Of a DNA stretch of 64,000 nucleotides, positions 23,175 to 33,318 are shown piece by piece (the stretch's first letter is position 1; each line of letters opens with the position of its first letter). The position numbers and the translations under genes were made by a program. This DNA comes from Aphrocallistes beatrix. Its lineage: Eukaryota; Porifera; Hexactinellida; Sceptrulophora; Aphrocallistidae. A model generated the notes under the pieces. That model saw only the letters and a list, made by a program, of their open reading frames with translations, had not been told where the DNA came from and did no database searches. Location of the stretch: positions 558,001-622,000 of the forward strand of contig OY725498.1 of the NCBI GenBank assembly GCA_963281255.1, given 5' to 3'.

Positions 23175-24229
23175 TCTTATATATTAAAATGCTAGGATTT
23201 TTTTGTTTGTTTTTTTATGTGTTTGTCCGAATTGATTGAAGAATTGGGAAGTCATAGAGGTGTGAAAATTGGCATGTAGGTGTCAAATGATACTACTACG
23301 ATTAAGTTCTAAGATCTAAGCGAAATTTTCACATCTCTGCAAAAAGAATGGAAAAATTTATTTCGCACCTATTCTATACAAAATAAATGACTACACTATC
23401 ACAATAGAGATCATTGTACAAGTACGACACTGTCATTGTTATTAATACTTCAAAGCCACAACTTATGTTTGATATCTTAAATGTATTATAGTGTATGGCA
23501 ATAAAAAAGATTATCTGCATATTTTCACACCTTTATATACATATTTTCACACCATTTGATGAATTTTGAAAATAATGCTAGAGACTAGCTTCCAACGGGT
23601 GACATGGGGTTTTCAGGGGTGTAGATTTCGAATATCATATTTTCAGATCTATATGATAAATTATTTGTTTACTTTCGTTTACATTAGATACATAAAGTAA
23701 ACAAATCTCAAAAATATGCCAGAAACTTGCTTTAAACGGTTGACATGGGGTTTTTAGGGGTGTAGATTTCGAATATCATATTTTCAGATGTATATGATAA
23801 ATTATTTGTTTACTTTTGTTTACATTAGATACATAAAGTAAACAAATCTCAAAAATATGCCAGAAACTTGCTTTAAACGGTTGATATGGGGTTTTCAGGG
23901 GTGTAGATTTCGAATATCATATTTTCGAGTAAATTTGATGATCAATTTGTTTACTTTTGTTTGCAATAGATACATAAAGTAAACAAATTACAAAAATGGG
24001 CTAGAGTCTAGCTTCCAACGGTTGACGTGGGTTTTTTAGTGCTGTAGATTTTGAATATTATATTTTCGGATCCATGTGAAATTATTCGTCGACCTTTGTT
24101 TACAATATTTATTTAAAGGAAAAAAAATCCAAAATAAGTTTGATTGAGTTACTCCAGGCGCCCGCAGGGCGACTCTGCGGACACGCAGTGTCCGCAAGCC
24201 GCGCAGCACAAGCAAGCGAAGCGTGCTTG
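23175..24229 (+). mobile_element. Helitron-like element with internal minisatellite
   Basis: The 5' end A|TCTTATATATTAAAATGCTA and the 3' hairpin tail ...CAAGCGAAGCGTGCTTG|T satisfy the A^T rule. A second 5' end (TCTTATATTAAAATGC) begins immediately at 24230, so two copies are in tandem. The interior carries about 3.5 repeats of about 141 bp. No Rep/helicase is coded. Confidence 0.55.
23570..24110. repeat. 141-bp tandem repeat, about 3.5 copies
   Basis: GTAGATTTCGAATATCATAT recurs at about 23621, 23762, 23903 and (diverged) 24042. Each unit has an inverted pair TTGTTTACTTT / AAAGTAAACAAA around GTTTACATTAGATACAT. Confidence 0.85.
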
Positions 24230-24401
24230 TCTTATATTAAAATGCTAGGATTTTTGTTTGTTTGTCCGAATTGATTGAAGAACTGGCAAGTCGTAGAGAT
24301 ATGAAAATAGGCATGTTGGTGTCAAATGATATGACTACGATTAAGTTCTAAGATCTAAGCAAAATTTTCCCACCTTTTCTATACAAAATAAATGACTACA
24401 C

Positions 24402-24631
24402 CAGCGGTTTTCAACCTTTTTTGGCAATCTTCTATTATCTAAAATGGCTGAGTTATAGCCGAAAAACTGGACTTTCTGGATATAAAAGAGGTAGCAATGA
24501 CGTTATAATTCCAAGATGAGTCGATATTTTCGTCTGAGGTCAGAATTTAGTGGAGCCATAGCCAAAAGACTCCCACATGCCAAATATCAGCTTTCTGTGC
24601 GTGGAAGTTTCTTCAATTAATTCGTTACAGA
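24402..24631. mobile_element. Truncated hAT / Helitron-like composite
   Basis: It starts with the hAT-like end CAGCGGTTTTCAACC and runs into the inverted Helitron-like body, ending CAATTAATTCGTTACAGA followed by T. It has the same order as 12845-13381 but lacks the hairpin tail and the right hAT end. Confidence 0.55.
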
Positions 24632-25014
24632 TATAAACAAATATACATTAATCGAGTTTTAATAGTAAGGATTTGGTCAAATTAATTTATAAATTAAAGA
24701 ATATATCTACTTTTCCTTATTGAAAATAGAGTATCACTTTTGCATAAAATATAGGACATACCTAATTTCCGAGGCGGGGTGGGATTGTTCAGAAAATCTA
24801 GATACTAATTTTCGGGACGCGTCAAGCCAAGATGCCTAATCTCTGAGTTGAACAGGAATTTTATGGATTTTATCCGTCCCTATCCCGGAAATTAGGCATC
24901 CCATAATATAAAATCTAGTAAATTTGAATCTAACTCTTTAGTTGTTGTAAAACATCCAAAAATATATTGTTTCTACTGCGCTTATGTTAAATTTAACCCA
25001 TTATCCAAAATAAG
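24632..25014. other. 5' flank of a type A gene with GC-rich boxes
   Basis: Bases about 24765-24905 carry diverged CCTAATTTCCGAGGCGGG boxes and their inverse. The remainder is AT-rich. The start codon at 25015 follows AAAATAAG directly. Confidence 0.5.
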
Positions 25015-26589
25015 ATGGCTTCTAGGAAATCAGGAACAAGAGATTTCGATCGCACATTTATTCAATTTGGAAAAGCATGCAGCGGCAAAAGTGCTCTCGG
25101 AAACCTGCTTTTGGGAAAAGAAAGAAAATATGGAAGGACGTTTGAAATGCATGAATTTCATGACTCAGGAGGAGTAACAGTAAAAGTTAATTCAGGTGAA
25201 AGTGTGATTGAAGCAAGTCGGGTATATGATCAATGCAATACTGGTGAAACTCTAAAGATACAAGTAATCGATCAACCTGGATCAAACGATTACAACTTCA
25301 ATCAAGAAAAATATTGCAAGTTTCTAAAACAATGCATCGCTGAATCTAAAGCAGAAATGTCCGCTACTTTTCTTATTCTTGTCGACCTCAATTCGTTTTT
25401 CACAATAGAAGAATTGATGACGTTTTTGAATCTTGCACAAGTTATGTCCGATAGCGGTTACAACTTCTTTCCGAAAGCGATCGTAGTCTTCACACATGCA
25501 GACAAAGTTGATGAGGCTCTAAACGAAGATTCTCTTGAGAAAAGTCTTCAGGAAAAGTTAGAAGATATAGAATTTGCTTGTATCAAGGATCTATTAGACT
25601 TAGTAGATCAAAGATACATATTCATCAATGGAATCGATTGGGGTGATGCAAACAGATATTATATTCTGAAGAAATTATTTTTTCAATCCAGACCCAATAT
25701 CAACGTGTATATTAACGGAAATAACGGATTTAAAGCAAAAGATTTCAAAAAGCTGTTCGGGGAGGATATTGAAACAAAAAACTTCTCTAAGAATATGCTC
25801 AAATATGACGTAAAATATAACTTTAATCCGGACCTTAATTTATTCAAGAAACATGAAAAACAAAATGTAGAAGACAAAATTGCCAGTGCATTGGAGAAAT
25901 TAAGTGGAATCACTAAGGGAATTTCTGCGATGGTACTCCTGATTAATCTCGAAAACGCTTTCAATAATGAAATGAACAATCTTATTCTTAATCTCCCAAA
26001 GACATACAATCTTGGAATAGAGTTTAAAAAAGATTTCTGGAATTACGCTTGTATCCTGTTCAAAGCTCCTGTGGACGACAAAGACTACGTTAAAAGGAAT
26101 GTTGAGAAGAACAGATTATTGAAAAATATCGACATAAAGGTTAATTCGCGATATAGTTGGGTCACAAGTGAAACATCTCCTGCGGAATGCTCTAGACGAG
26201 TGACTGACTTGGTTAGGAGAGTCAAACAAGACACAGAAGGGAAAATTTACACTGATAGCGTAGTGCTGGGGGAGATGAAACAATGTATAAATGAATCCAG
26301 TAAGCTTAGAAGAACCCGCCGTAAGACTAAGATGGTTGGTGATGTTAAAGATACAGATTTATGCAAAGAAATTCCGTTTTATAAGTTAGGAAGTGATTCT
26401 AAGATGTTGGTGCAATGTAATGATTTTTTCTGGAAGAAAGAAACCATTTCGCCTATGATTGGCTATTTCATTTTGAAGAATATTAGTCCAGATTTGGGCG
26501 ACAAGTTTAAAAATGACTACCCCGACAAAAATGGTGATATTGATACTGAGGAGTTCACACAATATTGCCTTGATGTGATGAAGAATTAA
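25015..26589 (+). CDS. Type A GIMAP-like GTPase with tandem pseudo-GTPase domain
   Basis: Single exon, 524 aa. The G domain has G1 GKACSGKS (19-26), G3 DQPG (86-89) and G4 THAD (160-163), followed by RYIFIN. The second, P-loop-less domain starts near NVYINGNNGFKAK and keeps AMVLLINLENAF, KDFWNYACILFK and RYSWVT. The C-terminal motif is ISPMIGYFILKN. The start gives the same MAxxx...xRDFDRTF context as its paralogues. It is closest in layout to 10698-12299, in mirror orientation, and it heads an A-B-D cassette with the genes at 27353-29456 and 30141-30833. GTP binding is well supported by motifs; the cellular role is inferred from the family. Confidence 0.9.
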   Translation: MASRKSGTRDFDRTFIQFGKACSGKSALGNLLLGKERKYGRTFEMHEFHDSGGVTVKVNSGESVIEASRVYDQCNTGETLKIQVIDQPGSNDYNFNQEKYCKFLKQCIAESKAEMSATFLILVDLNSFFTIEELMTFLNLAQVMSDSGYNFFPKAIVVFTHADKVDEALNEDSLEKSLQEKLEDIEFACIKDLLDLVDQRYIFINGIDWGDANRYYILKKLFFQSRPNINVYINGNNGFKAKDFKKLFGEDIETKNFSKNMLKYDVKYNFNPDLNLFKKHEKQNVEDKIASALEKLSGITKGISAMVLLINLENAFNNEMNNLILNLPKTYNLGIEFKKDFWNYACILFKAPVDDKDYVKRNVEKNRLLKNIDIKVNSRYSWVTSETSPAECSRRVTDLVRRVKQDTEGKIYTDSVVLGEMKQCINESSKLRRTRRKTKMVGDVKDTDLCKEIPFYKLGSDSKMLVQCNDFFWKKETISPMIGYFILKNISPDLGDKFKNDYPDKNGDIDTEEFTQYCLDVMKN

Positions 26590-27352
26590 TGATGATGAGC
26601 CTACTACTGAACAGGTTACTATTTGTGTTCATATATGAGATTGTTTATCACAAACTCATAGCAGTTATTCTGACTTTTCTAACTAATCCTCAATGTATTT
26701 TTTGTATACAACATTTACTATACAGTCTACTTCGTACATAAACTGAACTTGTGTACTTAGTTTATTAATATACATTGTATTATACTCATCATTCTAATTT
26801 GATTTGAATGGGAAAATACAAAAATACATTGAACTAGCCCATGTACAGTCCTCTTAAATCATCAGTGCATTTTAAGATTAAGATTACTTCAATAAGTTCA
26901 CGATTAAAAATTTTTTAACATAAGTTCATTATTAGAAAGCTGATACTGTTTCTGGTTCATATCTATTTAAAAGACAGGTTCCATTAGCGTGTCAATAGAC
27001 TTAAACTTAAATGATGTATACAAGTAAATTTTACTGGAAAATAACTGTTTTTTTATATCTATGGAAATTTGTCGTGTCTTAAGATGACGTTTGTTTATTT
27101 ACGCATGCTGGAGAGTTCAATAAGTAAAAGGAAATACTATTTAGATTATAAGTTGAAACTGTTACTAGTGCCAATGATACCATTAAATATTTCAAATAAA
27201 CCCATCAACTAGATTTGATCAAAAGTTGGTGCACGTTAACCATACATGCCAACTTGAGCCATGATAAAATCGGGAAGCAACGTTGAATTAATAATACTCG
27301 ACATATTTTCTTGAATATATTTTCTCTATTTTCAAATTTCTAATTAGCTACT
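26590..27352. other. Spacer of the second A-B pair
   Basis: 763 bp, AT-rich, no gene. Bases 27240-27285 hold the CATGCCAACTTGAGCCATGA end of a small repeat. A pyrimidine-rich TTTCTAATTAG acceptor-like site lies 5 nt before the ATG at 27353. Confidence 0.6.
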
Positions 27353-29456
27353 ATGGCTGAACGTGTAAATACAGAACAAAAACAGCGAATCATCATACAT
27401 GGAAATAAAAAATTCAAAAGTTCTCAGCTACTAAATCAGTTGGGAATTATTCAAGAAGACAACGTTCACACAACAAAAGAGTTTGAATTCTTCCCTTTTA
27501 CAGACTTGAATGTGAATGAAAAATATCCACTCTTCCATGCTAACAATGGGATGATAAACTTAATTGAGCGATCAGTTACAGGTGTAGAAGTATCAACCAT
27601 TCTACTACTCATTAGTCAAAACGAGGTGTTTAGTAAAGAATTATATAATCTAATAATGAAGTTACCATCCAACAAATTCTATGGATTTGATGAAAAGAAT
27701 GCAAAAGAATGGTGGAACTATGTAATTGTGGTGTTTTCTTTTGAAAAAGAGGATAGTGATTATGAAAAACAAGCGACGAGATCAATCGATACAAATGGGG
27801 GAATCAAGGAAATTGTCAAACTTGTTAATCGAAGATACATTTGTATGTCAAATAGTACTACGTCGACTATAATGTTTCCTGAAAAAATGCAACAAGCACA
27901 GAAGGAAATGAAAAATTTGCAAGAAAGTTTAATAATAGGAGGGCAATCCCATTCAACCTGGTAAGTCTAATTTTACTTCTTAAAACTCGCACATTACTTC
28001 ACAGTTACACGAGTAAAACATTAATTAATAAGCAATTCATTTGTTAATTTATTTAATACATTCATCATAGAAAACCATATTATCTAATATACTATTTGTT
28101 AGGTATCATGAAATTCTTCCCAAACGACTTCCAGCTGGAGGACCACTTCCAAAAGAGATCTTTGAGACCTTCTTCCTGTTAGGAGAGAGAAAAAGTGGCA
28201 AAGGTTCTCTGGGAAATTTGCTATTGGGACCGCGTGAATCACCATTGTTTGCAACAGATCAGTATTCAAAACCATCTGGTATGATAAAGAAGTTCCCTAA
28301 AGGCTATTTCAATTTTGATATAATGAGACGTGGAAAAGATCGCATGGTCACTCAAACAAAGATAATACAAATTGTGGATCAACCAGGGGACATTAAAGCA
28401 AAACACTACAGTGAATTTTTGTTGAATTGTTTCAAAGAAATGAAAATGTCTGAGTATATTACTTTTCTTATCCTTATTGACCATAATACTTGCATTTTCA
28501 CCAAAGAAGAACTTTTCAAGCTAGAAGAAATAGCAGAAATCTTAAAGTTTCACAAAATGGATCTCTTTTCAAATGCTTTAATGATATTTACGCATGCAGA
28601 TGAGGCAGAAGATTTAAAGGACAACTCAGAACAAATATTGTTGCCATTAATGAAGTTAGAAGCTTATCTCTGCATTAAAAAGCTGATGAAATCGATAAAG
28701 CACGATCATATATTCATAAATGCGGTTAATCTTAGTAGTAAAAACAGAAACGAAGTAGTGCATAAAATTAATCAAGCGATAATTCAGAGGTCGAGTCCTT
28801 GCCATAATAAAGATATTGAAAATACGTATGACATTGGCTATATCATAGCTAATACACTAAAAGCACAAAACAAGGAAATGTATACGCCAGTCAGCGTAAT
28901 ATTGATTAATTTTGAAAAGTTTAATGAAAAAAACTTTCAAGAATTACAATTACCAAGAATTTTCGAAGATGCGACAGGACATGAAGAGAGCGAGTTCTGG
29001 GAGTATGCCTACGTTATTTTTCAAGGAGAATACTTCAATGAAGAAATTTTTCAAGATTTTATTAAAAAATCCTATAAAAAGTGCATTTTTATAGAGTCAG
29101 CGAAAGATCTCTCAACAAAAATACAGAACTTTTTAAATGGAAAACTCCTTCTCAACAGTAGCACGCAAGAACAATCTAAGGAATGTAGTAAAACACAGGG
29201 AAAAATAGACACAGACAAACATACCGATACAAATGAGGAAATTTCCCCAAAACACGGAGATTCTTCAGGAATTAAAGGAGGAAAAGAAAAGAAGAAAGAA
29301 GAAGGGAAAAATATACCAACACATAATCCCTGTTGCGGCAAAGGTTATAATTCTGAAGTATTAATCTCCAGCAATATGTTGTTCGGAAGCGGACATTCTA
29401 ATATACCCCCACTGAGCTATTTCATCCTGGTTAATAGCACTCCAGTATCCAGCTAA
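27353..29456 (+). CDS. Type B GIMAP-like protein with GKG P-loop
   Basis: Exons 27353-27960 and 28103-29456 give 653 aa. The donor GTAAGT after ACCTG and acceptor TTTGTTAG join in phase 2 (T-W-Y-H-E). Exon 1 is the P-loop-less domain (HGNKKFKSSQ, STILLLISQNEVFS, RYICMSN). Exon 2 carries the G domain, with G1 read as GERKSGKGS: the Mg-coordinating Ser/Thr after Lys is Gly. Its G3 is an intact DQPG and G4 is THAD. A half-AIG1 module follows (SVILINFEKFN, EFWEYAYVIF), then a Lys/Glu-rich linker and the truncated family motif PPLSYFILVN. Unlike 38484-41025, the tail is in the same exon as the G domain. It lies 763 bp after the type A gene at 25015. Confidence 0.87.
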
Positions 29457-30140
29457 AGTTCACTGCGTGAGTTTAAAGTGTTAAGAATGATAAATTTTTA
29501 TTTTCTAACTTTGAATCAATTTGAACATCACCTGCTTCACTAAATTTGTGACTGTACGTAAATAATAATGCTTGTGTTTTGTAAGAATAACTAACTTCCT
29601 GGAAAGCCTAGGGCAAAGGAGTAAATTAATCCCGTTTGTTCCTATTCTAATGCTCTCAATTATTTATATAGCAAACAATGACCTCTTTAGTTAAATATTT
29701 TTTCATGTAAAACTGGACACTGGTAAAAATTATCAAATATTAGATACAAAACTAATAAAATTAAAATGATTACAATGTCTTTACTGCATATATTGCCTAT
29801 GTTAAATACATAGACATTGCATTAAGATATTTTTGACTGCTACTTGTTGAAATACACATTTTATAGTAACTTGAGATTACATGGCATAAACAATTTCTCT
29901 GCAAATGCTTATTTTTATTCTTTTATCATAAAAGAATAAATACAATGTAAACTGGCAATAAGATTGCCAGTTTACATTGTAAATAACAAAATAATAGACA
30001 TAATGTTTCTTAATCGATACAATTATACTTCAACTGAGCATTAAAATGTCAGTAGTTCAATGTTAACTTACATCTGTTATAAATTATACAGGAATAACCA
30101 ATTTGATGTTTAAAATTAGCAAGTAATAACGAACATAATA
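29457..30140. other. Gene-free spacer containing a perfect hairpin
   Basis: AT-rich 3' flank of the B gene and 5' flank of the D gene. Its one notable structure is the inverted repeat at 29941-29981, listed separately. Confidence 0.6.
29941..29981. repeat. Perfect 19-bp inverted repeat, 3-nt loop
   Basis: TACAATGTAAACTGGCAAT and its exact reverse complement are separated by AAG. In AT-rich DNA a perfect 19-bp pair is unlikely by chance. It could be an RNA hairpin, or the relic of a tiny foldback element. Confidence 0.85.
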
Positions 30141-30833
30141 ATGGCAGATCAAAGCACATGTCCAAAATTTCGAGTGATAACTCATGGGAACAATGGAATC
30201 AAGTCATCTCAACTCTTCAATCAGCTACAAGTTCCTCTGAACAATGATGTCTATGAAACAGATTCATTTGATTTCTTCCCATGCGATTTGGATGTGAACA
30301 GAAGAATTCCACTTTTTAAACCTCATAATGAGATGAAAACCTTTAATGAAGATTCACCCATTTTGGTGCTTATCAGTCAAACAGAGATATTCAGTGAAGG
30401 AATGCACAGCTTAATACTGAGGTTACCTCACAACAATTTCTATGGATTCAATGCAAAAAATGAGGATGAGTGGTGGAAACGAGTGGTAGTAGTATTCTGG
30501 TTCGGAGAGTATGAAGGTGGAGAAGAGAAGATTCAACAGTCGATAGCAGGGAACGGGGGAATCAAAGATATCGTTGAAAAGGCTGGAAATAGATACATTT
30601 GGGCTACAAATAGTACTTCGATTGAACAATTTGAAGATTTGCTACAGAGAAAATTGGAGCAATCCGAGGAAAAAGAGAAAACCTGTCTTACAGGATGCCT
30701 AGTACAGAAGATTTACAAGCATAGTACGAGTATCAAAATATTCCTCGTTACTTTAATTATTATTACCATAGCACTGCTAATAACTGCAATCATTGGTTTA
30801 ATAGGACTCATTGTTAAGAAAAAGCTCCAGTAA
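30141..30833 (+). CDS. Type D tail-anchored pseudo-GTPase
   Basis: Single exon, 230 aa. One AIG1-like domain lacks GKS/T: HGNNGIKSSQ replaces the P-loop, followed by PILVLISQTEIFSEG, EWWKRVVVVFWFG and RYIWATN. Residues about 200-225 are strongly hydrophobic (IFLVTLIIITIALLITAIIG) and end in KKK, typical of a tail anchor with the domain in the cytosol. The domain matches exon 1 of the type B genes, so the class can be read as a B gene whose G domain was replaced by an anchor. Vertebrate GIMAP1 and GIMAP5 have comparable C-terminal anchors (known); a scaffold role here is inferred. It closes the A-B-D cassette at 25-31 kb. Confidence 0.87.
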   Translation: MADQSTCPKFRVITHGNNGIKSSQLFNQLQVPLNNDVYETDSFDFFPCDLDVNRRIPLFKPHNEMKTFNEDSPILVLISQTEIFSEGMHSLILRLPHNNFYGFNAKNEDEWWKRVVVVFWFGEYEGGEEKIQQSIAGNGGIKDIVEKAGNRYIWATNSTSIEQFEDLLQRKLEQSEEKEKTCLTGCLVQKIYKHSTSIKIFLVTLIIITIALLITAIIGLIGLIVKKKLQ

Positions 30834-31099
30834 ATATATCCCTAATTGTTAAATGTATTATTCTCAACTTGCCATGTGCTAGAGTATTTTATGTGTGTGA
30901 GTTGCATTGTTATGTGTATTCAAAAGTTAAATATGAAATATGTTTTATCTCAATTCCGAATATAGAGGTCCGAATAAGCCAATCCAATCCAATTCCCACT
31001 TTTTATTAGATCATCAAACAATTCCCCTAGCTCAAGCTCAAGTCAAATTCAACTGTATTGATTAATGATCTTTTCATTTCTTATAATATAAAGCACATA
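30834..31099. other. 3' flank of the D gene
   Basis: AT-rich, no gene recognised. Confidence 0.5.
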
Positions 31100-33318
31100 T
31101 CTTATATATTAAGAAGCTAGGATTTTTAATTTGTTTGTCCTAATTTATTGAATAACTGGCACAGTCGTAGAGATAGGTAAACTGGCACGTAGGTGTCAGA
31201 TGATAAGCCTATCAAGTTTAAACATTTGCGAAAATTTCACATCTCTCCAAAAGGATGAGCATTTGTCTAATTCATTTTCGTTCCTTGCTTTTATTCAAAA
31301 TAAATTTCGTTGCTTTCGACCACTTTCTCAGTTCCAAGTTTTAATTATACAGTATATCTCATTATATTACTATAGATTTGAAGATTGTATTGGTATTGAC
31401 TATTCCTTCTACAGCGTTTTACACATAATTATTTTATCTGTGCTCTAGCAGTGTCCTAGGAAGCTTCAATTCCCGGCTATGCCACTGAGTAACAGAACTC
31501 ACAACCTGTAATTTAACTAAGTCGTGTGAGATGACAAGTGACAAATCATGAGATATGGGGAAATTGTACTATGAAAAATAGTATTATGAACAGTGGTTCT
31601 AAATCGTGAGACACACGACGAGATCGTGAGGGTTGAGAGGTCTGGAGTAATAGAGAGGCGTTATCCTTAATAGTATATGATATATCCTCTAAACATTGTA
31701 TTAATTATTTTAGAGATGATATATTCTGTTGGTACGTGCCAAACATCATTTATTAGATGATGCATGCTCTAACACTAACATGATGTATTCTCAATAGTAG
31801 AATAACTCTGCGCAAATTGTAAAAGAAGATTACTTAATCCACTCCAAACTTCTAGAATGCACCATTATACGTAATTATGTCCTATTGTAGTCATGAAGTT
31901 GGTTTACTTTTATCTAGTGAATCAATAACATCCCATTTTATGTTGATTAGGCTCAGTTATTCTTTGGTCAGATAAGGCGTGAGGCGGTGAGAGGCATTTT
32001 GAAAAAGCATACTATTTAATTTAGACTATTTTCCCCAATCTAAGGTACATAACTGGGGAATTTAGCATATCATGTGAAGTAATGGAGGAGGGATACTTGA
32101 GTATATACTTGTATTTATAATGTGAAAAAAAATGCTGCATAAGTAATAGAATTGGAGGTGACAAAAAGATTGAGAACCACTAGAGTCATGAGTTGGAAAC
32201 TCTAAGAATTTATCCTCATTTCTTTCCTCTAGCTCAGGGCTTCCCAATTTGATGAAGTGGAGCGCCATATACTTTTATTTGCAAAGCTATAAGTACCGCA
32301 ACCTGTCAATTTTCCTAAATTATCAATTTTGATTAAGAATTAAAATACAATCCTGGTTCCTTAACAAAGTATTAATGAGGTCAGTAGATTCGATATTTTG
32401 TCATACTATAATTATATAAGCAAATCCAAGGAAATATACTGATACCTGTAACTGTTAAGCATATAATGGGCAGTGGCTGCTCCAGAGATTTTAATTTTTT
32501 TGGGTTAACTTAAATTCGAGATGCTAAAATATCGTCTACAACTATTTTAACCATCTATCGAGCAATAATTTTAATCTAATTTATCATTCATTCATTCATT
32601 ATGGCCATCAAATAGAGAATAAAAGTAGAAAGCAGCTTTATAACTATATTTGATTGGGTATGGCCCTCCTAGTCCCTTGTAGAACTACCGATTACGGGTA
32701 ATTGAAACTTTCAATAAATAGTCTACATACCACATGGAATGGTCTCGCGCGCAACAAATGGTGTCCGAGTCACTATTTGAGAAGCCTCTAGCTAGCTGAT
32801 GGCAGATCTTTTTTAGTATATGATAATCTTCTAAATACTGTATTACTTATTTTAGAGATGATATAGTCTACTGGTACGTACCAAACATCATTTATTAGAT
32901 AATGCATGCTCTAACTCTAACATGATGTATTCTCAATAGTAGAATAACTCAAATTGTAAAAGGAGATTACTTAATCTACTCCAAACTTCTAGAATGCATC
33001 ATTATACGTAATTATACTCTATTGCAGTATGAAGTTGGTTTACTTTCATCTGGACGATCCCCAAATCTCTGAATTGTCTCTTCATATGAAATCAAATCTA
33101 AAGATTTAAGTAAATATAGTACGTATATCCCCACATATCGTTTTTATGTATAATAAAGATATGGATTTCGAATATTCCACTTCAAGAATTGCAGGAACAT
33201 AACTGAATTTCATAATATAATAAATATTTTGCTATACCACAACCATGCGACCGCAGGGTAACTCTACGAACATGAGTATTCGCTAACCGCGTAGCACCAA
33301 ACGAGCGAAGCATACTTG
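31100..33318 (+). mobile_element. Possible large, decayed Helitron-like element
   Basis: A 5' end A|TCTTATATATTAAGAAGCTA and a diverged hairpin tail ending GCGAAGCATACTTG|T bracket 2.2 kb. Inside are two copies of a dispersed repeat (about 31600-31920 and 32815-33060). It may equally be two independent fragments. No helicase is coded. Confidence 0.35.
31600..33060. repeat. Two direct copies of an AGATGATAT-rich repeat
   Basis: About 31670-31915 and 32815-33050 are close copies (shared GGTACGTxCCAAACATCATT, TGATGTATTCTCAATAGTAG and CCAAACTTCTAGAATGCA). A more distant relative is at 13930-14180. Confidence 0.75.

Noticed and set aside
25015-26589. Septin, dynamin or bacterial TrmE/Era-like GTPase
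   Set aside because: The GNLLLG after the P-loop, the FTHAD G4 and the family context fit AIG1/GIMAP better; septin and dynamin motifs are absent.
28218-29456. Independent gene beginning after the P-loop
   Set aside because: The frame extends upstream through GERKSGKG to a splice acceptor at 28102 that joins in phase with the exon ending at 27960.
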